Below, one piece after another: positions 25,720 through 33,625 of a stretch of 64,000 nucleotides of DNA. Below the pieces are notes generated by a model. That model worked only from the letters and a program-made list of their open reading frames with translations, was not told the DNA's origin and ran no database searches. Location of the stretch: the NCBI GenBank assembly GCA_964584305.1, contig CAZOZL010000008.1, positions 48,034-112,033 of the forward strand. Reading direction: 5' to 3'. The stretch comes from SB11 sp964584305 (GTDB lineage Bacteria > Bacteroidota > Bacteroidia > UBA8524). The first letter of the stretch is position 1. Each line of letters begins with the position of its first letter. A program made the translations under genes and the position numbers.

Positions 25720-25779
25720 TTTTTTAACTAAAAACCGTTCACCAAAAAAATAAATTATCTTGCGCAACAAATACCCGCT

Positions 25780-26526
25780 ATGCAAACGCAAGCCCATATT
25801 CTCACAAAAATTAAACAAAAAACAGCCAAAGGTGTAAAACAGTTGGCTGTGCTTATTGACCCCGACTTTGAAGACGGGCTACACAAAACCATAGCTATTT
25901 GTAATCGCACACAGGTAGATTATATTTTTGTGGGGGGTAGTTTAGTTACCGAAGGTAATATAGACCGCTGTGTAAGCACTATTAAAGAGCATACGGATAT
26001 ACCCGTATTGCTTTTCCCTGGAAGTAGCACCCAACTTACGGAAAAGGCTGATGCCTTGCTTTTGCTTTCATTAATTTCTGGTAGAAACCCTGATTTGCTC
26101 ATTGGCAAGCACGTTGAAAGTGCGCCGTTTATAAAACAATCTGGCTTAGCCGTTATCCCAACAGGATATATGCTTATTGATGGGGGAAAAATTACCAGCG
26201 TTCAGTACATTAGTAACACCATACCTATACCTGCTGATAAACCCGATATTGCTATGGCTACCGCTATGGCAGGCGAACTTTTAGGTTTACAGCTTATTTT
26301 TTTGGATGCGGGAAGCGGGGCAGCCACCCCAATAAGCGATGATTTAATTGCCAAAGTTAAAAAATCGGTGAGTTTACCTATTGTTGTCGGCGGTGGTATA
26401 ATAACAGGCAAACAAGCCCTTACAGCATGGAATGCAGGTGCCGATATTGTAGTGATTGGCAATGCGGTAGAAAAAGACAAAACCTTGATTGAAGAGCTAT
26501 CAGAAGCTGTTGCCGAATGGCAATAA
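25780..26526 (+). CDS. Geranylgeranylglyceryl-phosphate synthase family enzyme
   Basis: 248 residues, a TIM barrel with the family's signature parts: LAVLIDPDFEDG at the N-terminus, YIFVGGSLVTEGNID, VLLFPGSSTQL, LISGRNPDLLIGKHVESA, VIPTGYMLIDGGKITSVQYIS, and the phosphate-binding end VGGGIITGKQALTAWNAGADIVVIGNAVE. In archaea this enzyme joins sn-glycerol-1-phosphate to a prenyl diphosphate, the first step to ether lipids. Bacteroidota carry homologues whose cellular product is uncertain. A TATCTTGC sequence about 25 bases before the ATG resembles a weak promoter box. Convergent with pyrF, 47 bp apart. Confidence 0.93.
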   Translation: MQTQAHILTKIKQKTAKGVKQLAVLIDPDFEDGLHKTIAICNRTQVDYIFVGGSLVTEGNIDRCVSTIKEHTDIPVLLFPGSSTQLTEKADALLLLSLISGRNPDLLIGKHVESAPFIKQSGLAVIPTGYMLIDGGKITSVQYISNTIPIPADKPDIAMATAMAGELLGLQLIFLDAGSGAATPISDDLIAKVKKSVSLPIVVGGGIITGKQALTAWNAGADIVVIGNAVEKDKTLIEELSEAVAEWQ

Positions 26527-26573
26527 AAAAAGCTATTTTCGCTATTATATAGAGAGCCTTTTTTATACTCAAC

Positions 26574-27377
26574 TTACATTAAAAATGTAGCCATTTCGCT
26601 TTGTAATTTTTTTGCCTCTTCGCCTGCTTTTTCGGCAAAATCTTCATCTTGCGAAGCATAAATAATCCCTCGCGATGAGTTGATAAGCAATCCCACATCA
26701 TTATTCATTCCTGTTTCTGAAACATCGCTTAGGCTACCCCCTTGTGCGCCAACACCAGGGACTAATAAAAAGTTTTTAGGCACTATTTGGCGTATGTGCT
26801 GCATTTGTGCTGTGCGGGTAGCACCTACTACAAACATTAGGTTTTCTGCCGTTCCCCATGTTTGGGCGGTTTCTAAAACATTTTGATATAGCGGCTTACC
26901 ATTGCCCTTTATGTGCTGAAAATCAGCACTGCCACTATTAGAGGTTAAGCCTAAAAGTATAGTCCACTTATCTTTAAACTCTAAAAAAGGCTGCACGCTA
27001 TCGCTACCCATATAAGGGGCAACGGTAATGGCATCAAAGTTTAAGGTATCAAAAAAAGCACGGGCATACATAGTGCTGGTATTCCCAATATCGCCTCGTT
27101 TGGCATCGGCAATGGTAAAAATATTTTTAGGAATAAGGTGTAAAGTTTCTTGCATTGTTTCCCACCCTTTAGCCCCCATACACTCATAAAAAGCGGTGTT
27201 TATTTTGTAACACACGCAATAGGGCGCAGTTGCCTCAATTATTTGGCGGTTAAACTCTAATACAGGATTGGCATGGTGTTGTAAGTGCTGGGGAATTTTT
27301 TTTAAATCAGTATCTAACCCTACGCACAAATAACTTTTTTTAGTCCTGATTTGGTGAATAATGTCGGCTTTTTTCAT
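26574..27377 (-). CDS. pyrF: Orotidine 5'-phosphate decarboxylase
   Basis: 267 residues, the longer PyrF subfamily found in Bacteroidota, Actinobacteria and others. It makes UMP from orotidine monophosphate. The active-site segment FTIADAKRGDIGNTS contains the Lys/Asp pair, with YLCVGLDTDLKKIP at the N-terminus and LVPGVGAQGG plus the phosphate loop NSSRGIIYAS near the C-terminus. I start at the ATG at 27377; a TTG at 27410 would add eleven residues unlike the family. A TTTACTTTGC sequence just upstream is a promoter-like variant. Confidence 0.96.
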   Translation of the reverse strand: MKKADIIHQIRTKKSYLCVGLDTDLKKIPQHLQHHANPVLEFNRQIIEATAPYCVCYKINTAFYECMGAKGWETMQETLHLIPKNIFTIADAKRGDIGNTSTMYARAFFDTLNFDAITVAPYMGSDSVQPFLEFKDKWTILLGLTSNSGSADFQHIKGNGKPLYQNVLETAQTWGTAENLMFVVGATRTAQMQHIRQIVPKNFLLVPGVGAQGGSLSDVSETGMNNDVGLLINSSRGIIYASQDEDFAEKAGEEAKKLQSEMATFLM

Positions 27378-27468
27378 CTTTAATAGTGCAAAGTAAAGCC
27401 AAAACTGCAAATTTGTGGGTATGACTATTGAAGAAGCATCTAAAGCATATAGAGAAAGCAGTAATAGT

Positions 27469-27502
27469 AAAAATTATTTTTACTATTTTCATAATTGATA
27501 AT
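27469..27502 (+). repeat. Repeat shared with 34245, copy 1
   Basis: Begins AAAAATTATTT and ends TTTTCATAATTGATAAT, the last 17 bases being identical at 34263-34279. It is directly followed by the 57877-type half-element. Confidence 0.5.
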
Positions 27503-27519
27503 CCGTAGTGCATTATAAT
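27500..27519 (+). repeat. Half-copy of the 57877 palindrome
   Basis: AATCCGTAGTGCATTATAAT is identical over 20 bases to 57878-57897, the left half and centre of the perfect palindrome there. Here the right half is missing. Confidence 0.6.
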
Positions 27520-27561
27520 ATAGTTGTTGCAAATAACTGAATATCAGAATTTTATTAATTG

Positions 27562-27586
27562 TTAGCCATTGGCTTTTAGCCTTTAG
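27562..27586 (+). repeat. GGCTTTTAGCC-type dispersed repeat, copy 1
   Basis: TTAGCCATTGGCTTTTAGCC followed by TTTAG. The core GGCT-TTT-AGCC is itself a small hairpin. Other copies are at 28490-28506 and inverted at 40811-40835. Confidence 0.55.
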
Positions 27587-27760
27587 TGCGGAGTGCTGTC
27601 AATCTTTTTCCTGCATCTATAAACCCTATTCAGCACTACACAGGTTGCCTGCCCGAATGAAACAGGCGAACTTCATCAATCTAAGAAGGTTAACTTACAA
27701 TAGCAGTTCTCTGTAAAACTGAATGCGTGAAGCACTTTTATTGATAAAATATGTAACACG

Positions 27761-27799
27761 TAAATATTTGACAATCTTTAAAAATTTGTCAAATATTTA
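27761..27799. repeat. Inverted repeat with 13-bp perfect arms
   Basis: TAAATATTTGACA (27761-27773) and TGTCAAATATTTA (27787-27799) with a 13-base spacer. It lies 140 bp behind the dcd stop codon on the dcd strand, with no T-run. It could be a protein-binding site or an mRNA 3'-end stem. Confidence 0.6.
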
Positions 27800-27938
27800 G
27801 CACCCAAATACTTTAATTAAAATAGAATAATATTACTCCTTTAGTTCCTCATTTGAACGGCACGGACGTATTCCTGTGAATTTGTTCAGGATTGTATTGA
27901 TAAAACACGCAATAGTCTATCCCTTCGGTTTTTTTTCG

Positions 27939-28475
27939 CTAAAACTTATTCTTCCACATCATACTTTCTACTGGTTTCACGGTGCGTTTATTATATTTTG
28001 CTGATTTTTTACTGCCGTAAGTAGTTTCAATATCGCCACTTACATCAAAGTATATCAATTGCCCAATGGGCATACCTTTGTATATGCGTACTGGTTGAGC
28101 GGCTGAAATCTCCAATGTCCATGTATTGCAAAACCCTACATCGCCCTTGCCTGCCGTAGCGTGTATATCAATACCCAATCTTCCTGTACTGCTTTTACCT
28201 TCCAAAAAAGGGATATGTTTATGCGTTTCTGTATATTCTTCGGTTACGCCCAAGTACAAAGTACCAGGGTGCAATAGAAAACCTTCCATAGGAATATCAA
28301 AAATATCAATTTTATTATGCTCTTTGGCATCCAGTATTCGGTTTTTATAGGTGGCTAAAGATTTCCCCAAATGCACATCGTATGAGTTACTTCCCAAACA
28401 GTCTTTCCTAAAAGGCTCAATTAAAATAGTGCCTTTTTCAATTTCTTCTAAAATCTTTGTGTCTGATAATATCAT
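27939..28475 (-). CDS. dcd: dCTP deaminase
   Basis: 178 residues, a homotrimeric enzyme of the dUTPase fold that turns dCTP into dUTP for thymidylate synthesis. Visible motifs: SNSYDVHLGKSL near the N-terminus, the signature EGKSSTGRLGIDIHATAGKGD (about 90-110) with the catalytic Arg, and FCNTWTLEI with the catalytic Glu. The bifunctional dCTP deaminase/dUTPase form cannot be excluded. The WD40 gene lies 58 bp upstream on the same strand, with a repeat in between. Confidence 0.95.
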   Translation of the reverse strand: MILSDTKILEEIEKGTILIEPFRKDCLGSNSYDVHLGKSLATYKNRILDAKEHNKIDIFDIPMEGFLLHPGTLYLGVTEEYTETHKHIPFLEGKSSTGRLGIDIHATAGKGDVGFCNTWTLEISAAQPVRIYKGMPIGQLIYFDVSGDIETTYGSKKSAKYNKRTVKPVESMMWKNKF

Positions 28476-28489
28476 TGTTTTTGTATTAT

Positions 28490-28506
28490 GCTATTGGCTT
28501 TTAGCC
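28490..28506 (+). repeat. GGCTTTTAGCC-type dispersed repeat, copy 2
   Basis: GCTATTGGCTTTTAGCC, followed by GTTGGCTA and a T-run. It sits in the 58-bp gap between the WD40 gene and dcd. Confidence 0.5.
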
Positions 28507-28533
28507 GTTGGCTATTTTTTTATTTCCATATCC

Positions 28534-29442
28534 CTAAAAGTTGATATGCCACAACATAGCAGTTTTGTCATCGCTGCACGAAATAAGTCGATTATCATCA
28601 ACCCACAAAATCTTATTTACAGATGTTGTATGTCCGTCGTGTTTTTCTTTATCCAATACCTTTAGTAACTCAAAATTTGTAGCCTCCCAAATTTTTATGG
28701 TTTTATCCATACTTGCGGTGGCAAATAGGTTTCCGCTGGCATTGTATTGTATGGCATTAATATGATACCAATGGGCGTTTATGGTTTGCTTGGGTGCGTA
28801 TCCTTTTGTGGTCTCCCAAATTTTTAACACCGCATCACGCCCACCTGATAATAAATATTTACCATCAGGCGAATAGTCTAATGCAAATACCGAGTTTTCA
28901 TGTGCTTTAATTTCTTGTAACAGCTCAAAATTGGTGGTACTAAAAATACGGATTATAGTATCGCTATACCCTACTGCTATTTGGGGCAGTGTGGGGTGTT
29001 TTGCTATTATTCGCACGCTTTTGTGGCTGTGTTTCAACTCGGCTAATAGGGTATAGGTTTCTTTGTCCCATACCTTTAGTTTGCCATCGCCACCAGCAGT
29101 AATTATCTTGTTCTCTATCAAGGCAATATCAAAAATACCCGATGTATGGGCTTCAATATTCCTTATTTCTTTGCGCACTACCCTATCAACTATATGCAAA
29201 TTGCCAGCTCTTGAACCACACACCAACTTCTTTTCATCATGCAGTAATAAAAAAGAATAAATAGGTGTATTTACCTTTACTAAAAGTGTACCGCCAGCAG
29301 GGTTTTTATAGTTCCACTCTACCACCCACCCCTCAGCACCACCCGTAACAAAAGTATTAGGCTCAAAACCTTTGCCTAAGCCATAAATAGCATCTCTATG
29401 CCCTGTGTAGGTAAAAATTTTATGTACAATTAATTTTGACAT
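28534..29442 (-). CDS. Seven-bladed WD40-repeat protein
   Basis: 302 residues that are almost entirely WD40 repeats, enough for one complete propeller. Blade ends can be read as EGWVVEW, AGNLHIV, DGKLKVWDKE, DTIIRIFST, DAVLKIWET, DKTIKIWEA and DKTAMLWHI, usually preceded by GHxD-type turns. There is no signal peptide or other domain, so it is a cytoplasmic scaffold; the partner is unknown. I start at the ATG at 29442; a TTG six codons upstream is less likely. It faces away from the phosphopantetheinyl transferase gene, 46 bp apart. Confidence 0.93.
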   Translation of the reverse strand: MSKLIVHKIFTYTGHRDAIYGLGKGFEPNTFVTGGAEGWVVEWNYKNPAGGTLLVKVNTPIYSFLLLHDEKKLVCGSRAGNLHIVDRVVRKEIRNIEAHTSGIFDIALIENKIITAGGDGKLKVWDKETYTLLAELKHSHKSVRIIAKHPTLPQIAVGYSDTIIRIFSTTNFELLQEIKAHENSVFALDYSPDGKYLLSGGRDAVLKIWETTKGYAPKQTINAHWYHINAIQYNASGNLFATASMDKTIKIWEATNFELLKVLDKEKHDGHTTSVNKILWVDDNRLISCSDDKTAMLWHINF

Positions 29443-29476
29443 TGTAGGATATATCAGCAAATCAAAAAAACAATTC

Positions 29477-29484
29477 TATTTTTG
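29477..29484 (+). promoter_or_regulatory. TAnnTTTG box of the phosphopantetheinyl transferase gene, nearly leaderless
   Basis: TATTTTTG ends 4 bases before the GTG at 29489, the same geometry as rlmN. Confidence 0.6.
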
Positions 29485-29488
29485 AAAC

Positions 29489-30118
29489 GTGCCAATAGTT
29501 TTACAAAAGTACCCTAATGCTGATACAGAATTAGCTGTGTGGAAAATTACTGAAAGTGTTGAGGAATTGAAAAACCTGTTATGGATGTTTCCGCAAGAGG
29601 CATTTAAGTTTCAAAGCCGCAACTTGCATTGGCTGGCAAGCAGGGTACTGCTTCAAGAAGTAGTGCAAAGCAAAACCGAGAGCAAACAGCTAAAAGTACT
29701 GAAACAACCCAACGGACGACCTTATATAAACAATTTGGAATGGAATTTTAGCATGAGCCATTCGGGTGATTATGCGGCAGTTTTACTAAGTAAAACGGGG
29801 AGCGTGGGGGTAGATATTGAGCAAATTAGCGAGCGAGTGAAAAAAATTGCCCCAAAATTTATAAACGATTATGAGTGGCAACACTTGGAAGGCAAAAACG
29901 ATTTGCACACCATGTATTTAATTTGGAGTGCTAAAGAATCTATTTTTAAATGGTTTGGTGATGGCTCGGTAGATTTTAAAAAACAGATACAGATATTTTT
30001 TCCTATTGCTGATAATGCTACCCAGTTTGAAGCAGTATTACTAAAAGAAAAAGAGTATAACCTCACCGTACACACTGAAACAGTAGATGCTAAGTACAGG
30101 CTGTGTTGGGTGTATTAA
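29489..30118 (+). CDS. 4'-phosphopantetheinyl transferase superfamily protein
   Basis: 209 residues, Sfp-like in length. It moves the phosphopantetheine arm of CoA onto a serine of a carrier protein. The magnesium and CoA motifs are present: GVDIE (107-111) and WSAKESIFKW (146-155), plus FSMSHSGDYAAVLLS (87-101). No polyketide or peptide synthetase is in the window, so the carrier may be acyl carrier protein or a distant cluster. The GTG start follows from the TATTTTTG box placed right before it. Confidence 0.92.
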   Translation: MPIVLQKYPNADTELAVWKITESVEELKNLLWMFPQEAFKFQSRNLHWLASRVLLQEVVQSKTESKQLKVLKQPNGRPYINNLEWNFSMSHSGDYAAVLLSKTGSVGVDIEQISERVKKIAPKFINDYEWQHLEGKNDLHTMYLIWSAKESIFKWFGDGSVDFKKQIQIFFPIADNATQFEAVLLKEKEYNLTVHTETVDAKYRLCWVY

Positions 30119-30554
30119 ATGACATGAGAGGGATATAGTTGCTTCTTTTTTTAACCTTTAGTATGCTTTGTTTGGCTGCCTCCCCTCCGTTATTTAAGGG
30201 GTAAGCTACTGGTTTGTTTATACCTTCCCTTGCCCCGAACCAGTACGCCCTTACCTACTCACAGGCTCCCACAGGAGGGAAACAGCCGCGCAATCCTGCC
30301 CATGCACTCATTGCGAGTAGGCTGAAAATCTAAGGTTTTCCCCTTGCAACGGTCTTGATATTATAGACAATAATTGTGGTACTTTTGCTTGTGGTTGGTC
30401 AAGATAAAAGTGTTGACCAGCCTTTGATAGTTGGTACAACTCCAAAATATTGTAAATGAATATCTTGAAGAAAGGAGTGCAGAGATTAATTACGACCCTA
30501 AAGCAAAATACTACCAAATGTAGGAGAAGAAGCGATGCTAAAAAGAAAAAGATA
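30119..30554. other. 436-bp gap with a promoter box and short gene-like remnants
   Basis: The first part (30119-30370) shows no coding signal but has a decayed CTCCCC/GGGG palindrome near 30181-30209. From 30371 composition changes to AT-rich. A TACTTTTG box lies at 30380-30387. A 30-codon frame at 30431-30523 (ending INYDPKAKYYQM) and a 22-codon frame ending at 30459 read like tails of proteins but have no credible starts. They may be decayed gene ends left by a small insertion or rearrangement. Confidence 0.5.
30380..30387 (+). promoter_or_regulatory. TAnnTTTG promoter box before the frameshifted gene
   Basis: TACTTTTG, 168 bases before the preferred ATG at 30555. It may serve the remnant frames rather than the membrane-anchored gene. 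Confidence 0.35.
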
Positions 30555-31386
30555 ATGAAGAAATGGATATTTATAGTTTTAGGAATAATTACCCTTTTAG
30601 TCATGCTTTTCAAAATTTTTGTAAATATTGGTGTAGGGTGTGATCCTCCACAAAAGCCAAATAAAGTTCCGAATTCTGCAGTTTGGAAAGGAGGCTGTGA
30701 TGGTGGAAATTGGATAGAATTAGTTTCAGTTGAAAAAGAAAAAATAAGATTTAGAATTTATAGAGACTGGAATGGGAAATTAATTTTAGATGCAGATTTT
30801 GAATACAAGGGCTGCACCGAATTTCGACTAACAAAATCCAATTGGATTAAATGTATAGCAGGTTTTATCAATGGAAATATAGGGTGTTAACATAGATTGT
30901 GATAAAAGTGTAAAATGTCGATTAGAACCTATTTATCCTGCATACGAAAAGGAATGTAGTGATAATACGATAATAGATAGTGTTATTATTGCCTCTTCGA
31001 TAGTAAAGGAAAATAAATTAGAAAATTTTTGGTGCGCTGAAGATAGTTTAATAGCACTTTTTTATACACCAACAGATTTTCAGATTGAGTATCAAAAAGT
31101 TAAATTTGGAGAAGATGTTTTTTTAACGGTTGTTGAAGATAATAATTATTATAATTCTGAAGCAGAAGACTATCTAAATTCTTTGAAATTTAATATTGAA
31201 TATTCTAATGATTCTATTTTGAGGCTTCTCGGTTATAATAGAGTTTTTTTGATAAACAGAGGTCGCTTGCCAAATAATAGTTGGGGTCTACTACTTTTTG
31301 ATAAAGTTCATACTCCAATTTATTGTAACGTCTTAGATGTAAGAAATTTTATTGGTAATAGGTTAATGTATGGTGTAGGTAGGTAG
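30555..31386 (+). pseudogene. Hypothetical membrane-anchored protein, interrupted by a frameshift
   Basis: Two frames that together look like one gene. The first (30555-30890, 111 residues) begins with a membrane anchor MKKWIFIVLGIITLLVMLF, then CDPPQKPNKVP and a beta-rich domain (GNWIELVSVEKEKIRFRIYR, LILDADFEYKGC). It stops at TAA 30888. The second frame is open from 30883 to 31386 (167 residues, from GVNIDCDKSVKCRLEPIYP to LMYGVGR) and has no usable start near its beginning. Dropping one G from the GGG at 30882-30884 joins them without loss. This is either a real mutation or a sequencing error. Function unknown; codon use and AT content differ from neighbours. Confidence 0.6.
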
Positions 31387-31462
31387 TGGCAAAAAAGTGT
31401 TGCCAAATAATAAGTGTAATTTTAAAAGAATAAGGTTGAAACCCTATTTAACCTGAATCAGT

Positions 31463-31497
31463 ACATTAGTTCAAATTTTTAAAATTTGAACTAATGT
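31463..31497. repeat. 35-bp palindrome with 17-bp perfect arms
   Basis: ACATTAGTTCAAATTTT, one central T, and the exact complement (31481-31497). It lies between two convergent genes (ends 31386 and 31566). It may act as a two-way terminator stem or a protein-binding site; the T-run after it is weak on either strand. Confidence 0.7.
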
Positions 31498-31565
31498 TTA
31501 GCCTTCGGATGGATGGGTAAGTCTTACTTTTAGCCACCCCAAAATTTTTTGGAAAAATAGCCCAA

Positions 31566-32141
31566 TCATTCTTGAAACTTCAGTTTCACTTTTTTACCCG
31601 AAAGGGTTTCAAACAAAGGGATTATTATTAGCTGGGCATTCTTTTTTGTTTGCGATATTATTCCTAATTCTTGGGCATTTTGCGCTATTTTTGCCTCAGC
31701 CAATTTATATACTTCCTCAATATTTTTTTGAGTATTTTGTTTAAAATAATCACCGCTAATATCATATACTTTAGAGCGACTGTGGTCTAACTTGACATAG
31801 CAAATTTCGGGGGCGGGTAGCTGTATGCTTATTGTTTTATCAGTAATAGTTATGTCGCCTTGCTGTACTTTGGTCAAATCTATACAGCCTGCGGCTTCTC
31901 CCACTGCTATAAATAGTACTTTCTCATCAAACCAATAGGGTTTTATTGTTTTCTTTTCTATAATATCTTTAATGGTAAACTTAGTTAGTTCTAACTTGCC
32001 CATTACTACCATTTTTTCTAAAATAACATCGTGGGTTATTTCTACTCTACCTTTTGCGGTGCTATACCATTTGTATAATACTCCTGCCAGTAATAATAAT
32101 ATTATACCGTAAATTATAATGCTATATTTGCCTATTTTCAT
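31566..32141 (-). CDS. DUF4230-family membrane-anchored protein
   Basis: 191 residues from the ATG at 32141 (a TTG eight codons upstream is less likely). An N-terminal helix (about 6-25) anchors it, with the rest outside the cytoplasm. DUF4230-like features are VEITHDVILEKMVVMGKLEL, the central VLFIAVGEAAGCIDLTKV, and a long C-terminal helix KNIEEVYKLAEAKIAQNAQELG. The family is widespread in bacteria and has no assigned function. The gene is monocistronic, 193 bp from purA on the same strand. Confidence 0.82.
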   Translation of the reverse strand: MKIGKYSIIIYGIILLLLAGVLYKWYSTAKGRVEITHDVILEKMVVMGKLELTKFTIKDIIEKKTIKPYWFDEKVLFIAVGEAAGCIDLTKVQQGDITITDKTISIQLPAPEICYVKLDHSRSKVYDISGDYFKQNTQKNIEEVYKLAEAKIAQNAQELGIISQTKKNAQLIIIPLFETLSGKKVKLKFQE

Positions 32142-32333
32142 GAATTTGTTGTGTATTTTTATCAAAAAAAAGCATTACTTAGTTAATAAAAAGATGTTTT
32201 TCGCCAATTTCTTATTCAGGATGGAAGTTTTTTTTAAAAATAAAAGTCTAAATACACATTTTCGGATGGTTAGCGAATAATCTTCTCTAATAAAATATTT
32301 AAAATTTTTGAAACATATTATATTATCAATCTC

Positions 32334-33596
32334 CTACCTCACTATCGTTTGCGACCTTTCAGGTCCTACGGAGATAATGCCTATTGGGGTATCAATAGTT
32401 TTTTCGACGGCATCAATATAATCACAAAAATTTTGGGGTAGTTTATTATAATCCGTTATTTGGGTAAGGTCTTCTTGCCAGCCTGCATAGCCTGTATAAG
32501 CAGGAGTTATTTCGCCATTGTTGTAGGTATGCGGCAGTTGCTTGGTTTTTTCTCCTCCCACAGTATATTCGGTAGCTGCTTTTACTTCGGGCATTCCGCT
32601 TAGTACGTCTGCCTTCATCATTATCAGCTCATCAACACCGTTTAGCATAATGGCGTAGTTTAGTGCTACCAAATCAAGCCAGCCCGTACGGCGTGGGCGA
32701 CCAGTGGTTGCGCCATACTCATTGCCTTTATCTCGCAATGCTTGCCCCAAATCATCATCCAATTCTGATGGAAAAGGACCACTACCCACACGGGTGCAAT
32801 AGGCTTTGAATATGCCATATACTTTGCTAATGTGCTTGGGGGCAATACCCAGCCCCACACACGCCCCGCCCGATATGGTATTGCTACTGGTAACATAGGG
32901 ATATGTTCCAAAATCAACATCCAGCATACTGCCTTGTGCGCCTTCGGCTAATATTTTTTTACCTTGTTTTATAAGGTCGTTTATAAAATACTCGCTATCT
33001 ACCTGCTTGTACTGCTTTAGGTATTCTACGGCTTCAAAAAATTCTTTTTCAAGGGTTTCTAAATCGCATTTATATTCATAATATTTTATTACTGATAGGT
33101 GTTTTTGTTTCACCAACTCGTACCGCTCATTAAAATTATCGCTTTGCATATCGCCCACCCGCAAGCCATAGCGTCCATACTTGTCTTGATACGTTGGGCT
33201 TATGCCTCTAAGAGTTGAGCCTATTTTCTTTTCGCCTTTAAAACTTTCGCTGGCGGCATCCCACACACGGTGGGTAGGCAATATTAAATGTGCCTTGCGC
33301 GAGATGTATAAACTCTCTTTTACATCAGCACCTGCGGCTATTGTTTTCTCAATTTCTGCTCGCAGCAAAATAGGGTCTATAACCACCCCGTTGCCAATAA
33401 GGTTTATACATCCTTTATGAAACATACCTGATGGAAGCGTGTTTAGCACGTGTTTCATGCCGTTAATTTCAAGCGAGTGCCCTGCATTTGGACCTCCCTG
33501 AAAACGTGCCACCACATCGTATCGTGGGGTTAAAAAATCGGCTATCTTTCCTTTGCCTTCATCGCCCCATTGCAGGCCCAAAACAACATCTACCAT
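32334..33596 (-). CDS. purA: Adenylosuccinate synthetase
   Basis: 420 residues, full length. It joins IMP and aspartate with GTP in the first step from IMP to AMP. The N-terminal P-loop-like segment VLGLQWGDEGKGKIADFL contains the catalytic Asp, GGPNAGHSLE follows, and the family blocks EGAQGSMLDVDFGTYPYVTSSN, GPFPSELDD and GRPRRTGWLDLVALNYA are all present. The Fur-family gene lies 29 bp upstream on the same strand, so purA is probably read through from it. Confidence 0.98.
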   Translation of the reverse strand: MVDVVLGLQWGDEGKGKIADFLTPRYDVVARFQGGPNAGHSLEINGMKHVLNTLPSGMFHKGCINLIGNGVVIDPILLRAEIEKTIAAGADVKESLYISRKAHLILPTHRVWDAASESFKGEKKIGSTLRGISPTYQDKYGRYGLRVGDMQSDNFNERYELVKQKHLSVIKYYEYKCDLETLEKEFFEAVEYLKQYKQVDSEYFINDLIKQGKKILAEGAQGSMLDVDFGTYPYVTSSNTISGGACVGLGIAPKHISKVYGIFKAYCTRVGSGPFPSELDDDLGQALRDKGNEYGATTGRPRRTGWLDLVALNYAIMLNGVDELIMMKADVLSGMPEVKAATEYTVGGEKTKQLPHTYNNGEITPAYTGYAGWQEDLTQITDYNKLPQNFCDYIDAVEKTIDTPIGIISVGPERSQTIVR

Positions 33597-33625
33597 TTTG
33601 ATTACTTATACTTTTTATAGGGTAT

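Larger units (their letters stand above)
27378..27938. other. 561-bp gap rich in short dispersed repeats
   Basis: Between the pyrF start and the dcd stop no convincing gene is seen. It holds a 34-base repeat shared with 34245-34279, a half-copy of the 57877 palindrome, a GGCTTTTAGCC element, a GCCTG/CAGGC hairpin near 27650-27670 and a 13-bp-arm inverted repeat at 27761-27799. A 25-codon frame at 27421-27498 is noted but not called. Confidence 0.65.

Noticed and set aside
26527..26573. Possible two-way terminator between the GGGP-synthase-family gene and pyrF
   Set aside because: AAAAAAAGCT and AGCCTTTTTT pair only with a bulge; too weak to call.
27421..27498. A 25-codon frame from an ATG (MTIEEASKAYRESSNSK...)
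   Set aside because: Its second half overlaps a dispersed repeat, so the frame is probably accidental or a remnant.
27600..27720. Possible small RNA with a GCCTG/CAGGC hairpin
   Set aside because: No promoter or terminator could be placed with confidence.
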